A stretch of 64,000 bases of DNA from Methylovirgula sp. 4M-Z18 (GCF_037890675.1 NZ_CP149574.1:1178001-1242000), one strand, 5' to 3'; counted from the stretch's first letter, positions 55,169 to 64,000 are shown. The notes: a model not told the origin generated them from the letters alone. Made by a program: numbers and translations.

Positions 55169-55895
55169 GAAATATCCCCAATATCCGACAAACAAAAATG
55201 TTCCGGATGTTATTGGGGAATGTGGACCCGCCACGCGCCTATCGTTCGGTAGGCATTGCCGCAAAAATTTCACAAATCGGCCATACTTGGCACGATCAAT
55301 CAAGGGACCTGAGTGGGTATGAGCGAAAAATGGCGCGCGCTGGAATCTATCGCAAAACCCCCTATTGTGCGACGGAGCAAAAATCAGGCGCAAAATTCTT
55401 ACTTTAGAGCGTGCTGACTTTAAGATGGAAGCACAGCGGCGATCTCTGAGGGACGGTCGCGGTCCTGTGCGATTCCGCCAAAAAACAACATGCTCTAGCG
55501 CCGATTGCCTGCGATCGTCGTTGCTTTCGGTCCGACAGTCATCTCGATCCCCACTGTCCACGATACCGACTCTCGCGTCTCCCTAAGTCATCAAGCTGTC
55601 GGAGCAGAACCGCATATTAAGTGAAGTCTATCAAATATATCGGATTTTTGGATATTACAGGTAGCGCGCTGTTCGGAGCCGATCCTGTTCCAACCATTTT
55701 TGAAGCCGGCACTACCCGGCAGTTCGGCCCCAAGTAGCAGCGGCCATGTGTCAGCGCGCAACTAAGTCGCAGCTAATTCTTTTCAGAGAAGAGTTCCTGT
55801 TCGGTTCTAGAGGTGAAGCAGGAAGTTAAGTAGATAGCCAACGAGCTTTGGGCATAGGCTCATAGCTCACCCGGGGGCAGCAATAGGAGGTCGAC
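55169..55895. other. Divergent intergenic region between autotransporter and ABC operon
   Basis: About 0.7 kb without a supported gene. It should hold the promoters of both units. A diverged type C-like repeat lies at 55405-55498 (ends TAGAGC / GCTCTA). At the right end is GGAGG before the ABC operon start. Confidence 0.6.
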
Positions 55896-56477
55896 GTGGC
55901 CAGAATGAGCGCCCTTGTCATCGCGAGTGCTACAGCGATTCTCGTCGGACTTGCGCCCGCGCAGCTCATTGCGCAAGCAAGTACCGTCGAAAATCCCGTG
56001 GCCCCGGAAAAGAACCCGCCCGGCGACATTCCGGACAATCAGGTCTTCATCGACTATCGCTCTCCTTTGGGTTTCATGATCAAGGTGCCCGAAGGATGGG
56101 CTCGCCGAGAGACCACGAACGGCGTCACCTTCAATGATAAGTACAATATAATCGTCGTTGTCGTGTCGCAACGCGACGATGCGGCGACCGTGGCCAACGT
56201 CAAGCAAACCGATGTCGCTGAGCTCGAGAAGACGGGCAAGGCGGTTCGCGTCAGGGCGGTCAAATCCGTCAAGCTTCCGGCGGGCCCGGCCGTGGTGGTC
56301 AGCTACGGCTCGAATTCCGAACCAAATCCGGTGACCGAGAAGGCGATCCGGGAGGAGAACGTGCGCTATTTCTTTTGGCAGAACGGCAAGCTGGCTACCT
56401 TGACCTTGTCGTCGCCGCTGGGAGCGGACAATGCCGATCAGTGGGACCTCATGTCGAAAAGCTTCCGGTGGCAATGA
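55896..56477 (+). CDS. Exported protein linked to an ABC/FtsX transporter
   Basis: 193 residues from the GTG at 55896, with GGAGG at a good distance; an ATG at 55905 is the alternative. The N-terminus is a signal peptide (ALVIASATAILVGLAPAQLI, near IAQAS). The mature domain opens VFIDYRSPLGFMIKVPEGWA then RRETTNGVTFNDKYNIIVVV, and ends DNADQWDLMSKSFRWQ. This start, P-E-G-W then strands, is like PsbP/LpqN-type folds, but I cannot assign a family. The ATPase gene begins two bases after its stop, so it is part of the same transport system, likely the periplasmic partner. Confidence 0.75.
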   Translation: MARMSALVIASATAILVGLAPAQLIAQASTVENPVAPEKNPPGDIPDNQVFIDYRSPLGFMIKVPEGWARRETTNGVTFNDKYNIIVVVVSQRDDAATVANVKQTDVAELEKTGKAVRVRAVKSVKLPAGPAVVVSYGSNSEPNPVTEKAIREENVRYFFWQNGKLATLTLSSPLGADNADQWDLMSKSFRWQ

Positions 56478-56478
56478 C

Positions 56479-57141
56479 ATGGCCGTCCTGGAGGCTTTCG
56501 ATCTCTACAAGTTCTTTCATACGCCGGAATCCGAAACGCTTGCGCTTCGCGGCGTCAGTCTGAAGCTGGATGCGGGCGAACTGGTCACGGTGGTGGGGCC
56601 TTCTGGCAGCGGTAAATCGACCTTGCTTGCGTGCTTGTCGGGACTCGATGAGCCGGACGGAGGGTATGTCGAACTGCTCGGCGAGCGTCTGACGCGTCGC
56701 AGCGAGGCCGACCGCGCATGTCGTAGAGGCGCACATGTCGGCATCTTCATGCAGTCCCGCAATCTGTTTCCCTCGCTCTCGGTGGCGGACAATATCAGGC
56801 TTGTGATGTCCGTTGCCAGGAAGATCGACAACGACCGGGCAAAGCAGCTGTTGGTGGATGTGGGCTTGGCTGATCGGGAGACGGCGCGGCCGGGTCAGTT
56901 GTCCGGAGGCGAACTGGCGCGAGCGGGTCTTGCCGTCGCGCTGGCGGCCGCACCCCGCATCCTTCTCGCCGACGAGCCAACCGGCGAGGTCGATGTCGTT
57001 ACGGAGAGCGCGATACTTGATCTGTTGGGTGAGCAATGTCGGGCAGGCGTTGCCGTCCTGGTCGTAACGCACAGTGAGGCACTCACTGTGCGCGCCGACC
57101 GGATCATTCATCTGCGGGACGGAAGGATGAGCAATGCCTGA
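56479..57141 (+). CDS. ABC transporter ATPase, variant signature (MacB/LolD type)
   Basis: 220 residues. Walker A is GPSGSGKST (~40), Walker B ILLADEPTGEVD (~160), H-loop VVTHSEA (~196). The signature is LSGGELARAGLAVALA instead of LSGGQxQRxxIARAL: the Q/R positions are replaced, and Q-loop sequence is IFMQSRNLFPSL. The ADEPTGEVD continuation is typical of MacB/LolD/FtsE-like ATPases. It starts two bases after the exported protein and overlaps the next ATPase by eight bases. Confidence 0.9.
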   Translation: MAVLEAFDLYKFFHTPESETLALRGVSLKLDAGELVTVVGPSGSGKSTLLACLSGLDEPDGGYVELLGERLTRRSEADRACRRGAHVGIFMQSRNLFPSLSVADNIRLVMSVARKIDNDRAKQLLVDVGLADRETARPGQLSGGELARAGLAVALAAAPRILLADEPTGEVDVVTESAILDLLGEQCRAGVAVLVVTHSEALTVRADRIIHLRDGRMSNA

Positions 57142-57808
57142 AATCCTCGTGGAAGGGAGGGACGTGGCACGCCGCTTCAACCAGGGAGGGGCGGATGTCT
57201 TTGCCCTGAAACCGGCGTCATTCGCGATTCGGAGCGGCGACCGCATCGCTTTTCTTGGCCGCTCGGGGAGCGGAAAATCGACGCTGCTCCATCTGATCGC
57301 CGGCCTCGACGTACCGACCAGCGGTTCTCTGAGCTGGCCGGCACTTGGTCGCAGTCGTGCGCTTCGCCCAAGCTACATCGGCATTGCGTTCCAGGCGCCG
57401 AGTCTGATCCCGACATTGAATGTCGTCGAGAACGTCGAACTGCCGCTGCGCATAATGGGACGCATTCCTTCGCCTCGTAGTCAGGCGCTGGCGGCGTTGG
57501 AGGCGCTTGGTCTGACGAACATCGCGGACAAGGTTCCGCAAGAGCTGTCAGGAGGACAGGCTCAGCGTGTCGCGCTGGCGAGGGCTATCGCGCCGAGGCC
57601 CAAGTTGATCCTGGCAGACGAGCCGACGGGGCAGTTGGATCAGTCGATCGCGCGGCAAACCGTGGACGCGTTGTTGGATTCGTTTGCGGGAGGCGATACG
57701 GCAGTCGTCGTTGCAACCCACGATTCTTCGGTGGCGGAGCGCATGACGACGACGTGGCTCATGGATCACGGCGAGCTTCGATCATCGGCGGAGATGGCGG
57801 GCGCATGA
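57134..57808 (+). CDS. ABC transporter ATPase, canonical (MacB/LolD type)
   Basis: 224 residues. Walker A GRSGSGKST (~43), Q-loop IAFQAPSLIPTL, canonical signature LSGGQAQRVALARAIA (~138), Walker B LILADEPTGQLD (~158) and H-loop VVATHDSS. It differs from the preceding ATPase and probably forms a heterodimer with it, because only one permease gene follows. It overlaps the previous gene by eight bases and the permease gene by four (ATGA at 57805). Confidence 0.92.
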   Translation: MPEILVEGRDVARRFNQGGADVFALKPASFAIRSGDRIAFLGRSGSGKSTLLHLIAGLDVPTSGSLSWPALGRSRALRPSYIGIAFQAPSLIPTLNVVENVELPLRIMGRIPSPRSQALAALEALGLTNIADKVPQELSGGQAQRVALARAIAPRPKLILADEPTGQLDQSIARQTVDALLDSFAGGDTAVVVATHDSSVAERMTTTWLMDHGELRSSAEMAGA

Positions 57809-60456
57809 TACGGCTTTGGCTCAAAAGTATCTTCACGGGACACTTGAGCCGTCTTGTCTGTGCCGCAGTCGGACTTGCTCTGCCGCTAGCCTTGCTCGTA
57901 TCGCTTGGAACCTTTGTTGTCGCTTCTTCCGAAAGCATGGTGCGCCGTGCGGTGGCGAGTCTCCCCGTCGACTGGCAGGTGCTGGTTGCGCCGGGCGCAG
58001 ATCCGGCGATGGTGGTCGACGCGATCGGCAAGGCCGCTCGCTATGCTTCGCTGCAGTCCGTGGGCTATGCCGACACGGATGGTTTTGGCGCAACGACGGG
58101 CGAGACATCGCAGACGACGGGACCGGGGAAAGTCCTCGGCCTGGAGGCGGACTATCGCCGGATTTTTTCCGGTCAACTCGAGCTTAATGTGGGCTCGTGG
58201 GATGGAGTGTTGGCCGCCGCCCAAACCGCCGCCAATCTCCATGTCGCGCCCGGCGACATTGTGACGATCCGGCGCGTTGGGATGGAGCCGGTCGACGTCA
58301 GGATCGCCGGTGTTGTCGCCTTGCCGAATGCGGACTCGATGTTCCAGGCGATTGGGGTTTCTAAGAGCCTTGCGCCGCAGGCTCCGCCGGACAATGTGCT
58401 GCTAATGCCGATGCAGCAGTGGCGCGCCATTTTCGACCCGCAATCTTTCGTGCGGCCAGATACGGTGCGCACCGAAATCCATGTCCTCCTCGAACGCAGC
58501 ACCTTGCCGCCCGATCCCAGCACGGCCTTCATCTTAGCTCAGCGCACGGCGAACAGTTTCGAGGCCCGTGTTGCGGGTAGTGCCGCACTCACCAACAATC
58601 TCGTCGCGCAACTCGATGCGGTGCGCGCCGATGCACTTTATGCGCGTGTGCTGTTTCTTTTCCTCGGCATTCCGGGCGTCATTCTGGCGTTGCTGGTCAC
58701 GCTCGCGATTGTTGCGTCCGGCTCAGAACGGCGGCGTCGCGAGCAGGCGCTGTTGCGGCTTCGTGGTGCGTCCCGCCTCCAGGTATTGCAACTGGCCGGG
58801 ATCGAGGCCGTGACCATCGGCAGCCTTGGAGTCGCCACCGGCCTTATTCTCGCCGTCGTCATAACCATAGGCTGGTGGCGGCTGGAAGATTTGCGCCTTG
58901 CAATGCCGTGGCTGATCGCGGTGGGCGCGATCGGGTTCGGCTTTGGCATTGCCGCCTCCCTCATTCCAGCATGGATGGATGCAACGCGTACATCGATCTC
59001 CGCCGCCCGGGCCGAGGTCGATCGACAAACGTCTTGGCTTTGGCAACGACTTTATGCAGACATTGTCATCCTTGCCATGGGGGCAATTGTGTTCTGGACA
59101 GTCGCAAGATCCGGCTATGAGATTGTTTTGGCGCCGGAAGGCGTGGCGCAAACCTCGGTCCATTACGAAGCCTTCCTGGCGCCGCTGTGTCTGTGGATCG
59201 GTGCCCATCTGCTGTGGCTGCGCCTCAGCAGATGGGCAATGCGACCCAGGCACAGCCTCGTTACGGTTCTCCTGGCGCCGTTTTCAGCTCAACTCGCCCC
59301 CATCATCGCCGCCTCATTGTCTCGCCAGCGGCGACGAATGGCCAAGGGAGTTGCGCTCGTCGCCCTCGCATTTGCTTTTGCAACAGCGACAGCCATCTTC
59401 AACAGCACCTACAACGCGCAGGCGCGCGTCGATGCCGAACTGGCCAACGGCGCCGATGTGACCTTGACGGGGACGACGTCACATCCTGCGGATGCACTTC
59501 TAGCGGAACTGAGCACCATTCCAGGCGTGGACGACGTGGAGCCGATGATGCATCGTTTCGCCTATGTCGGCGCAGACCTGCAAGACATTTTCGGAATCGA
59601 TCCCCTGACAATTGGCAAATCGACGACGATCTCCAACGCCTATTTTGCCAATCATGATGCAGCCAAATCTCTCTCGCTCCTTGCCGAGACACCCGACGGC
59701 GTTTTTGTCTCGCAGGAGACCGTCGATGACTTTCAATTGCAACAAGGCGATCGCTTGAATTTGCGGCTGCAGAGTACAGGCGACCAACAATATCATGTTG
59801 TTCCCTTTAAGTTCATCGGGATCGTCCGAGAGTTTCCGACGGCACCAAAGGACTCATTTCTGGTCGCCAACGCAGACTATATCGCAAAGCAAACCGGGTC
59901 TGACGCCCGCGAGGTTGTCATGCTGCGAACCTCGGGGGATACCGACACCGTGGCGGCAGCCGCGCGCTCGCGCGCGGCAACGCAAGGCGGCGCGAAGGTC
60001 TCCACCCTTGGCGAGACGCAGGCGCTTATCAGTTCGAGTCTTACCGCGGTCGATCTGCGCGGCCTGACCGCTCTGGAACTTGCTTATTCCGTGCTGATGA
60101 TCGCGGGCGTGACCGGTATCGTCCTAGCGCTTGGGCTCGCGGAGCGGCGACGAAGCTTCACCATTCTATCGGCGCTTGGCGCGACGCCAAGGCAGCTTGG
60201 TGCTTTTCTCTGGGGCGAGGGGCTCTTCATTGTGATCGGCGGCGCAATCTTGGGAACGCCGGTCGGCTGCAGCATGGCTTATGCATTGGTAACTCTCCTT
60301 GCAGGCGTATTCGACCCGCCGCCGGAGACGCTCTCGGTGCCATGGCTATATCTCACGGTGGCCCTGGCCACGGCGTTGGTCTGCGGCTCCATTGCCATAG
60401 CAGGAACCTTGGCTCTTTCGAAAAAGCCGGACCTCGAGGCGTTGCGCGGAGGTTAG
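57805..60456 (+). CDS. Double FtsX/MacB-type ABC permease
   Basis: 883 residues. A first helix (~18-42) anchors a periplasmic domain (about 45-280). Then come helices with FLFLGIPGVILALLVTLAIV, the FtsX-type loop ERRRREQALLRLRGASRLQV and further helices. A second unit begins near QRRRMAKGVALVALAFAFAT, has its own periplasmic domain (DVTLTGTTSHPADALLAELS, VDDVEPMMHRFAYVGADL), and ends with three helices whose loop is ERRRSFTILSALGATPRQLG. So it is one polypeptide with two FtsX-like units, matching a pair of ATPases. Such transporters are often mechanotransmission machines or lipid/peptide extractors. Confidence 0.9.
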   Translation: MIRLWLKSIFTGHLSRLVCAAVGLALPLALLVSLGTFVVASSESMVRRAVASLPVDWQVLVAPGADPAMVVDAIGKAARYASLQSVGYADTDGFGATTGETSQTTGPGKVLGLEADYRRIFSGQLELNVGSWDGVLAAAQTAANLHVAPGDIVTIRRVGMEPVDVRIAGVVALPNADSMFQAIGVSKSLAPQAPPDNVLLMPMQQWRAIFDPQSFVRPDTVRTEIHVLLERSTLPPDPSTAFILAQRTANSFEARVAGSAALTNNLVAQLDAVRADALYARVLFLFLGIPGVILALLVTLAIVASGSERRRREQALLRLRGASRLQVLQLAGIEAVTIGSLGVATGLILAVVITIGWWRLEDLRLAMPWLIAVGAIGFGFGIAASLIPAWMDATRTSISAARAEVDRQTSWLWQRLYADIVILAMGAIVFWTVARSGYEIVLAPEGVAQTSVHYEAFLAPLCLWIGAHLLWLRLSRWAMRPRHSLVTVLLAPFSAQLAPIIAASLSRQRRRMAKGVALVALAFAFATATAIFNSTYNAQARVDAELANGADVTLTGTTSHPADALLAELSTIPGVDDVEPMMHRFAYVGADLQDIFGIDPLTIGKSTTISNAYFANHDAAKSLSLLAETPDGVFVSQETVDDFQLQQGDRLNLRLQSTGDQQYHVVPFKFIGIVREFPTAPKDSFLVANADYIAKQTGSDAREVVMLRTSGDTDTVAAAARSRAATQGGAKVSTLGETQALISSSLTAVDLRGLTALELAYSVLMIAGVTGIVLALGLAERRRSFTILSALGATPRQLGAFLWGEGLFIVIGGAILGTPVGCSMAYALVTLLAGVFDPPPETLSVPWLYLTVALATALVCGSIAIAGTLALSKKPDLEALRGG

Positions 60457-60598
60457 GGTCAAAACGGGGATGATCTTTACGCTCGCTGGCCGGTCGAGGT
60501 GCTCAATGGCGGCGTGTCGCAAAGATTAGAACAATTCTGGCGATGCAAAACCGGCTTGAATTTGCAATGTCTTAGAGAAAAAAGCCCTCAGTTTACAG

Positions 60599-60615
60599 TT
60601 TAGATTAAATCTAAA
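60599..60615. promoter_or_regulatory. Irr-box (ICE)-like palindrome
   Basis: TTTAGATTAAATCTAAA: 8-bp perfect arms around a central A. The outer TTTAGA/TCTAAA halves match the rhizobial iron control element, TTTAGAA-N3-TTCTAAA (from memory). It lies 25 bp upstream of a TTGACG promoter box and 311 bp upstream of the Fe3+-binding protein gene. Confidence 0.6.
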
Positions 60616-60640
60616 AGTGCTTCAAAACATTGAGAAATTC

Positions 60641-60668
60641 TTGACGGCAGGGTTGCGCCATGTAAACA
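60641..60668 (+). promoter_or_regulatory. Candidate sigma-70 promoter for the iron transporter operon
   Basis: TTGACG (60641-60646) and TAAACA (60663-60668) with a 16-bp spacer. The -10 match is weak. The position fits activation from the Irr-like box just upstream. Confidence 0.4.
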
Positions 60669-60926
60669 GTCCGCTACACGTCTTCCACGGGAGGCGTTTC
60701 GCAGGAACCGCGAGGCCTTGAACCTCGAAATTGGAGCCCATCGTGACCTTATTTGCCAGACCGCGGATTCATCGACGAGCGCCGGCCTCAGACGCCTGAA
60801 GCGCCGCGCATCACGCTTTTCCATCTTCGCGCACCATCGAGCGGAATGGGCCGAGGGCCCTCACCGAGATGTGATGCGTGCGCCCATCACCAGCCCAGCG
60901 ACCATTCACAGCAAGGACCTTCAATC

Positions 60927-61949
60927 ATGCGACTTCTTTCCGCGTTTCGCGCGACTGTATCGACTGCCGCTCTCGGAATCTGTCTTGTGTCGGCGTCTAC
61001 GAGCGCGTTCGCCGCTCCCGCACTGACCGTCTATGCCGCCCAGCACGAGCAAACGGTGGATCTCCTCACGAAGGCTTTCACCAAGGAAACTGGCATTGAG
61101 GTCAAGGTCCATGCAGGCGAGCCGCCGGAACTGGCGAGCCAGCTCGTGAAGGAAGGCGCGTCTTCGCCGGCTGATGTGTTCTTCACCGCCAATTCGCCGG
61201 AGCTTGAACTGCTTTCGGAAAAAGGCCTGCTCACCAAGGTCGATCCGCCGACGCTTGCCAAGGTGCCGGCCGACGATAGCGGTGCAGCAGGCGACTGGGT
61301 CGGTGTGCTCGCGCGCGAGGACATCCTCGCCTTCAACAAGGACATGATCCAGGAATCGGCGCTGCCCGCCTCGCTTCTCGATCTTGCGAAGCCTGAATGG
61401 AAGGGCAAGGTGGCCATCGCTCCGACCGACGCCGACTTCTTGCCGTTGGTCGGCGCGATCTCGGCTGTCAAAGGGCGTGCTGCAGCGCTCGACTGGCTCA
61501 AGGGCCTGCGCGAGAACGCGGTCATTTTCGACGACAACGAGGGCGTTGTGGCGGCAGTCGAGCGCGGTGCGGCTGCAACGGGGATCATCAACAACTATTA
61601 CTGGCCGCGCCTGCGCATGGAGAAGGGGGCAGAATCGATGAAAAGCGCCATCCATCATTTCTCCGGCGGAGACGTTGGCGCGCTGATGAACGTGTCGGGC
61701 GCGGGCGTGCTGAAGTCTTCGCACAATCAAGCCGCGGCGCAAAAGTTCCTGGCCTTCCTGGTGAGCAAGCCGACGCAGGAAATGCTCGCCAAGCTCGACA
61801 TCACCTTCGAATATCCGCTCGTTCCGGGCGTCGAAGCCAATCCGATCCTGAAGCCCGTCGGCGAATTGCAGCCGCCGAAGATCACGCTCAAGCAGATCGG
61901 CGACGATCATGACGCTGCCGTGCTGCTGCGCGAGGCGGGCTTGATCTGA
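60927..61949 (+). CDS. fbpA: Fe3+ ABC transporter periplasmic binding protein (FbpA/AfuA type)
   Basis: 340 residues from the ATG at 60927, preceded by GCAAGGACC. The frame is open further upstream but without signal sequence. The start gives a signal peptide (FRATVSTAALGICLVSASTS, cleavage near AFAAP). The iron site shows as the double tyrosine in GIINNYYWPRLRMEKG, with ADVFFTANSPELELLSEKGL as the type 2 ferric-binding pattern. It captures Fe3+ in the periplasm for the permease downstream; their genes overlap by one base (TGATG). Confidence 0.93.
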   Translation: MRLLSAFRATVSTAALGICLVSASTSAFAAPALTVYAAQHEQTVDLLTKAFTKETGIEVKVHAGEPPELASQLVKEGASSPADVFFTANSPELELLSEKGLLTKVDPPTLAKVPADDSGAAGDWVGVLAREDILAFNKDMIQESALPASLLDLAKPEWKGKVAIAPTDADFLPLVGAISAVKGRAAALDWLKGLRENAVIFDDNEGVVAAVERGAAATGIINNYYWPRLRMEKGAESMKSAIHHFSGGDVGALMNVSGAGVLKSSHNQAAAQKFLAFLVSKPTQEMLAKLDITFEYPLVPGVEANPILKPVGELQPPKITLKQIGDDHDAAVLLREAGLI

Positions 61950-63559
61950 TGAGCGAGGCCGTCGCCGCAGCGCCGCCACGTACCGCATCGACGGCGCGCG
62001 GCCCGGTCCCCGTCGGGGACCGGGCGCCGTTCTCGCTTGTTTTCGTGGCCGTGCTCGTCGTGCTGGTCGTTCTGTCGCCGATCCTGTTCACGCTTTTGCA
62101 GTCGCTCGAAGTCAAAAGCGACGACGCGGTGACGCTGCTCTTTCGTCCGCTCGTCGGGCGACTGCTCGTCAATACGATCGGCCTCACTGTTGCGGCATCG
62201 CTGACGTGCGCAATTCTGGGCGCGACCGCCGCATGGCTCGTCGAGCGAACGGATCTGCCGGGGCGGCGTGTTTGGGCGGTGCTCGCGGCGGCGCCGATGG
62301 CGGTTCCCCCCTTCATTGCGAGTTATGCTTGGGTATCATTCAGCAACGCCTTGCAGGATTTCGCTGGTGCATTGCTTGTCGTGACCTGTGTCTATTATCC
62401 GCTTGTCTATCTTCCCGTCGCCGCCGCCCTGCGCGGCCTTGATCCGGCCTTGGAAGAAACGGCCTGGGCGTGCGGGCTCGGTCCTTGGCGCTGCTTCTTT
62501 CGCGTGACGTTGCCGCAATTGCGCCCGGCGCTTTACGGTGGCGTGTTGCTGGTCGCACTCGATACGCTCATCGAATTCGGTGCCTTTGCACTGTTGCGTT
62601 TCCGCACCTTCACGACCGAGCTTTACGCGCAGTACCGAACCGGATTCGACGGTCCCGAAGCCTCGCTTCTCGCGCTGGTCCTACTCGCTCTATGCCTCGT
62701 TCTTCTAGTCGCCGAATTGCATGTACGCGGACGCGCTCGATATGCGCGTGTCGGCTCGGGCACACGCCGCATTGCGGTGCCGGTGCAGCTTGGGTGGTTC
62801 AAATGGCCGGCGCTGATCGGATTTGCTGCTCTCGTGGTCGCCACGCTCGGCGTGCCGATCGGCATGGTCGTCTATTGGTTGCTGCAACACGCAGAGGCTG
62901 CAACCTCGCCCGCTGCGCCCTCGCTGCCGGCCATCGTCGATGCAACGCTCGCATCGATCGGCTATGGAGTGGCAGGCGCCGTTGTTGCGCTCGTCCTTGC
63001 CGCGCCGCTCGCCTATTTAAGCGATCGCTATCCCGGCCCACTTGCAACGTCGCTGGAGCGCGCGGCTTATCTCGCAATGGGCGCGCCGGGCATTGTCGTG
63101 GCGCTTGCCTTCGTCTCGCTCAGTGTCCAATTCCTTCGGCCGCTCTATCAAAGTGCCGCCCTTCTCGTGCTGGCCTACGCGATTCTGTTTTTGCCGTTGG
63201 CGCTTGTCGGCGTTCGCTCCGCCCTGGTTCAAGCGCCGCGTCGGCTCGAAGAAGCGGCGCGGTCGCTCGGCATCGGATGGATGGGCGTCGCACTGCGCGT
63301 TCTAGCTCCATTGATCGGCCCGGGCCTTGGCGGCAGTGCGGCGATGGTCTTTGTCTTTGTCGCCACGGAATTAAGCGCGACGCTTCTGCTCGCGCCGATC
63401 GGCACGCGCACGCTGGCGACCGAAGTCTGGCAGAATACGTCTGCTGTCGCCTTCGCCGCCGCCGCGCCGTTCGCGGCAATGATGCTGGCGATTTCCCTTG
63501 GTTCGGTTTGGCTCTTCGCACGCCGCTTTGGCGCGGCCGCCTTTCCCGAGGAAGGGTGA
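61949..63559 (+). CDS. fbpB: Fe3+ ABC transporter permease (FbpB/AfuB type)
   Basis: 536 residues, about 12 helices in two fused halves, as is typical of FbpB/SfuB. Each half carries the EAA loop for contact with the ATPase: ALEETAWACGLGPWRCFFRV (first) and RLEEAARSLGIGWMGVALRV (second). It overlaps the binding-protein gene by one base and is followed two bases later by the ATPase gene, so all three form one operon. Confidence 0.93.
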   Translation: MSEAVAAAPPRTASTARGPVPVGDRAPFSLVFVAVLVVLVVLSPILFTLLQSLEVKSDDAVTLLFRPLVGRLLVNTIGLTVAASLTCAILGATAAWLVERTDLPGRRVWAVLAAAPMAVPPFIASYAWVSFSNALQDFAGALLVVTCVYYPLVYLPVAAALRGLDPALEETAWACGLGPWRCFFRVTLPQLRPALYGGVLLVALDTLIEFGAFALLRFRTFTTELYAQYRTGFDGPEASLLALVLLALCLVLLVAELHVRGRARYARVGSGTRRIAVPVQLGWFKWPALIGFAALVVATLGVPIGMVVYWLLQHAEAATSPAAPSLPAIVDATLASIGYGVAGAVVALVLAAPLAYLSDRYPGPLATSLERAAYLAMGAPGIVVALAFVSLSVQFLRPLYQSAALLVLAYAILFLPLALVGVRSALVQAPRRLEEAARSLGIGWMGVALRVLAPLIGPGLGGSAAMVFVFVATELSATLLLAPIGTRTLATEVWQNTSAVAFAAAAPFAAMMLAISLGSVWLFARRFGAAAFPEEG

Positions 63560-63561
63560 CG

Positions 63562-64000
63562 ATGGCGGATCTGCGGATTGTCGAGCTGGCACGGTCTTTC
63601 GCGGGGGCATCGATCCTGCGCGGGGTCGATCTCGACGTGGCTTCGGGCTCACTCATTGCAATCCTTGGCGCCTCGGGCAGCGGCAAGACGACTTTGCTGC
63701 GGCTGATCGCTGGCTTCGATCGCTCCGATTCAGGCCGGATTGAGATCGACGGCAAACTCGTGTCCGGGCCCGGTTCTCATCTGCCGCCGCAAGAACGGCG
63801 GATCGGCTATGTGGCGCAAGAAGGGGCGTTGTTCCCGCATCTCAGCGTTGGCGACAATGTCGCGTTCGGGTTGCCGCGCCGGGAGCGGCGCGATCGGATG
63901 CGCATCGAGGCATTGCTCGCCAGCGTGGGCCTTCCCGTCTCTTATGTCGATCGTGCACCGCATCAGCTCTCCGGCGGCGAGCAGCAACGGGTCGCGTTGG
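63562..64000 (+). CDS. fbpC: Fe3+ ABC transporter ATPase (FbpC type), partial
   Basis: 146 residues are visible before the window ends. Walker A is LGASGSGKTTLLRLIAGFDR, the Q-loop is GYVAQEGALFPHLSVGDNVA (FbpC-like LFPHL), and the signature is HQLSGGEQQRVAL, just at the edge. Walker B and the C-terminal regulatory domain lie beyond it. It starts two bases after the permease stop. Confidence 0.93.
   Translation, partial: MADLRIVELARSFAGASILRGVDLDVASGSLIAILGASGSGKTTLLRLIAGFDRSDSGRIEIDGKLVSGPGSHLPPQERRIGYVAQEGALFPHLSVGDNVAFGLPRRERRDRMRIEALLASVGLPVSYVDRAPHQLSGGEQQRVAL

Larger units (their letters stand above)
60457..60926. other. Intergenic region upstream of the iron transporter
   Basis: About 470 bases without a gene I can support. 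It contains the Irr-box-like palindrome (60599-60615) and a plausible sigma-70 promoter at 60641-60668. No clear terminator for the ABC operon. Confidence 0.6.

Noticed and set aside
55169-55561. Upstream extension of the autotransporter frame
   Set aside because: The extension would put the signal peptide at residue 132 and is basic and non-conserved; the GTG at 55168 with GGGGA upstream is preferred.

Overview
The window is high-GC chromosomal DNA from an alphaproteobacterium, most likely Hyphomicrobiales (Rhizobiales). The evidence is the ruvC-ruvA / yebC / YmdB-type phosphoesterase / 5-FCL block with a probable 6S RNA, an IalB-family protein, DmeR-DmeF, an Irr-like iron box and small intergenic inverted repeats of rhizobial type. 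I cannot name the genus. Function names come from motif recognition in the translations; no database search was possible.

Layout. (1) 1-6.1 kb: a cut FecR-domain protein, ruvA, ruvC and yebC on the minus strand; a secreted trypsin-like protease on the plus strand; then the YmdB-type phosphoesterase, 5-FCL and a probable 6S RNA. (2) 6.3-21.7 kb: acyltransferase-3, a DUF3297/GNAT pair, an MttB-like methyltransferase divergent from a LysR regulator, tex, an EF-hand protein, a PAS histidine kinase, an MFS carrier, pepN and a small exported protein. (3) 21.8-28.1 kb: a trifunctional MFS-PlsC-AMP ligase protein with its TetR regulator and a strong palindromic operator, then a LemA-TPM-TPM operon. 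(4) 28.2-37 kb: a LysR regulator and an MFS carrier separated by a hairpin array, an acetylpolyamine amidohydrolase-like enzyme, dmeR-dmeF with its operator, a second CDF exporter and glyoxalase I. (5) 37-42 kb: a catabolic locus with an LldP-type permease, a BKACE enzyme, an RpiR regulator and a class III aminotransferase. (6) 42-49 kb: an accessory, locally AT-rich stretch with a GAF-Fis regulator, an IS256-like remnant, a frameshifted MFS pseudogene, an IS6-family remnant and a regulator with two LuxR-type HTH domains. (7) 49.3-55.2 kb: an IalB-family protein and a 1703-residue repeat-rich autotransporter. (8) 55.9-60.5 kb: a tight four-gene operon of a secreted protein, two different ABC ATPases and a double FtsX-type permease. 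(9) 60.6-64 kb: an Fe3+ ABC importer (fbpABC-like) behind an Irr-box-like palindrome; the ATPase gene runs off the end.

The best candidates for something undescribed are the four-gene ABC/FtsX operon (55.9-60.5 kb), the BKACE/aminotransferase/permease locus (37-42 kb), and the tandem-HTH regulator at 47.6 kb. No tRNA, rRNA or CRISPR array was seen.
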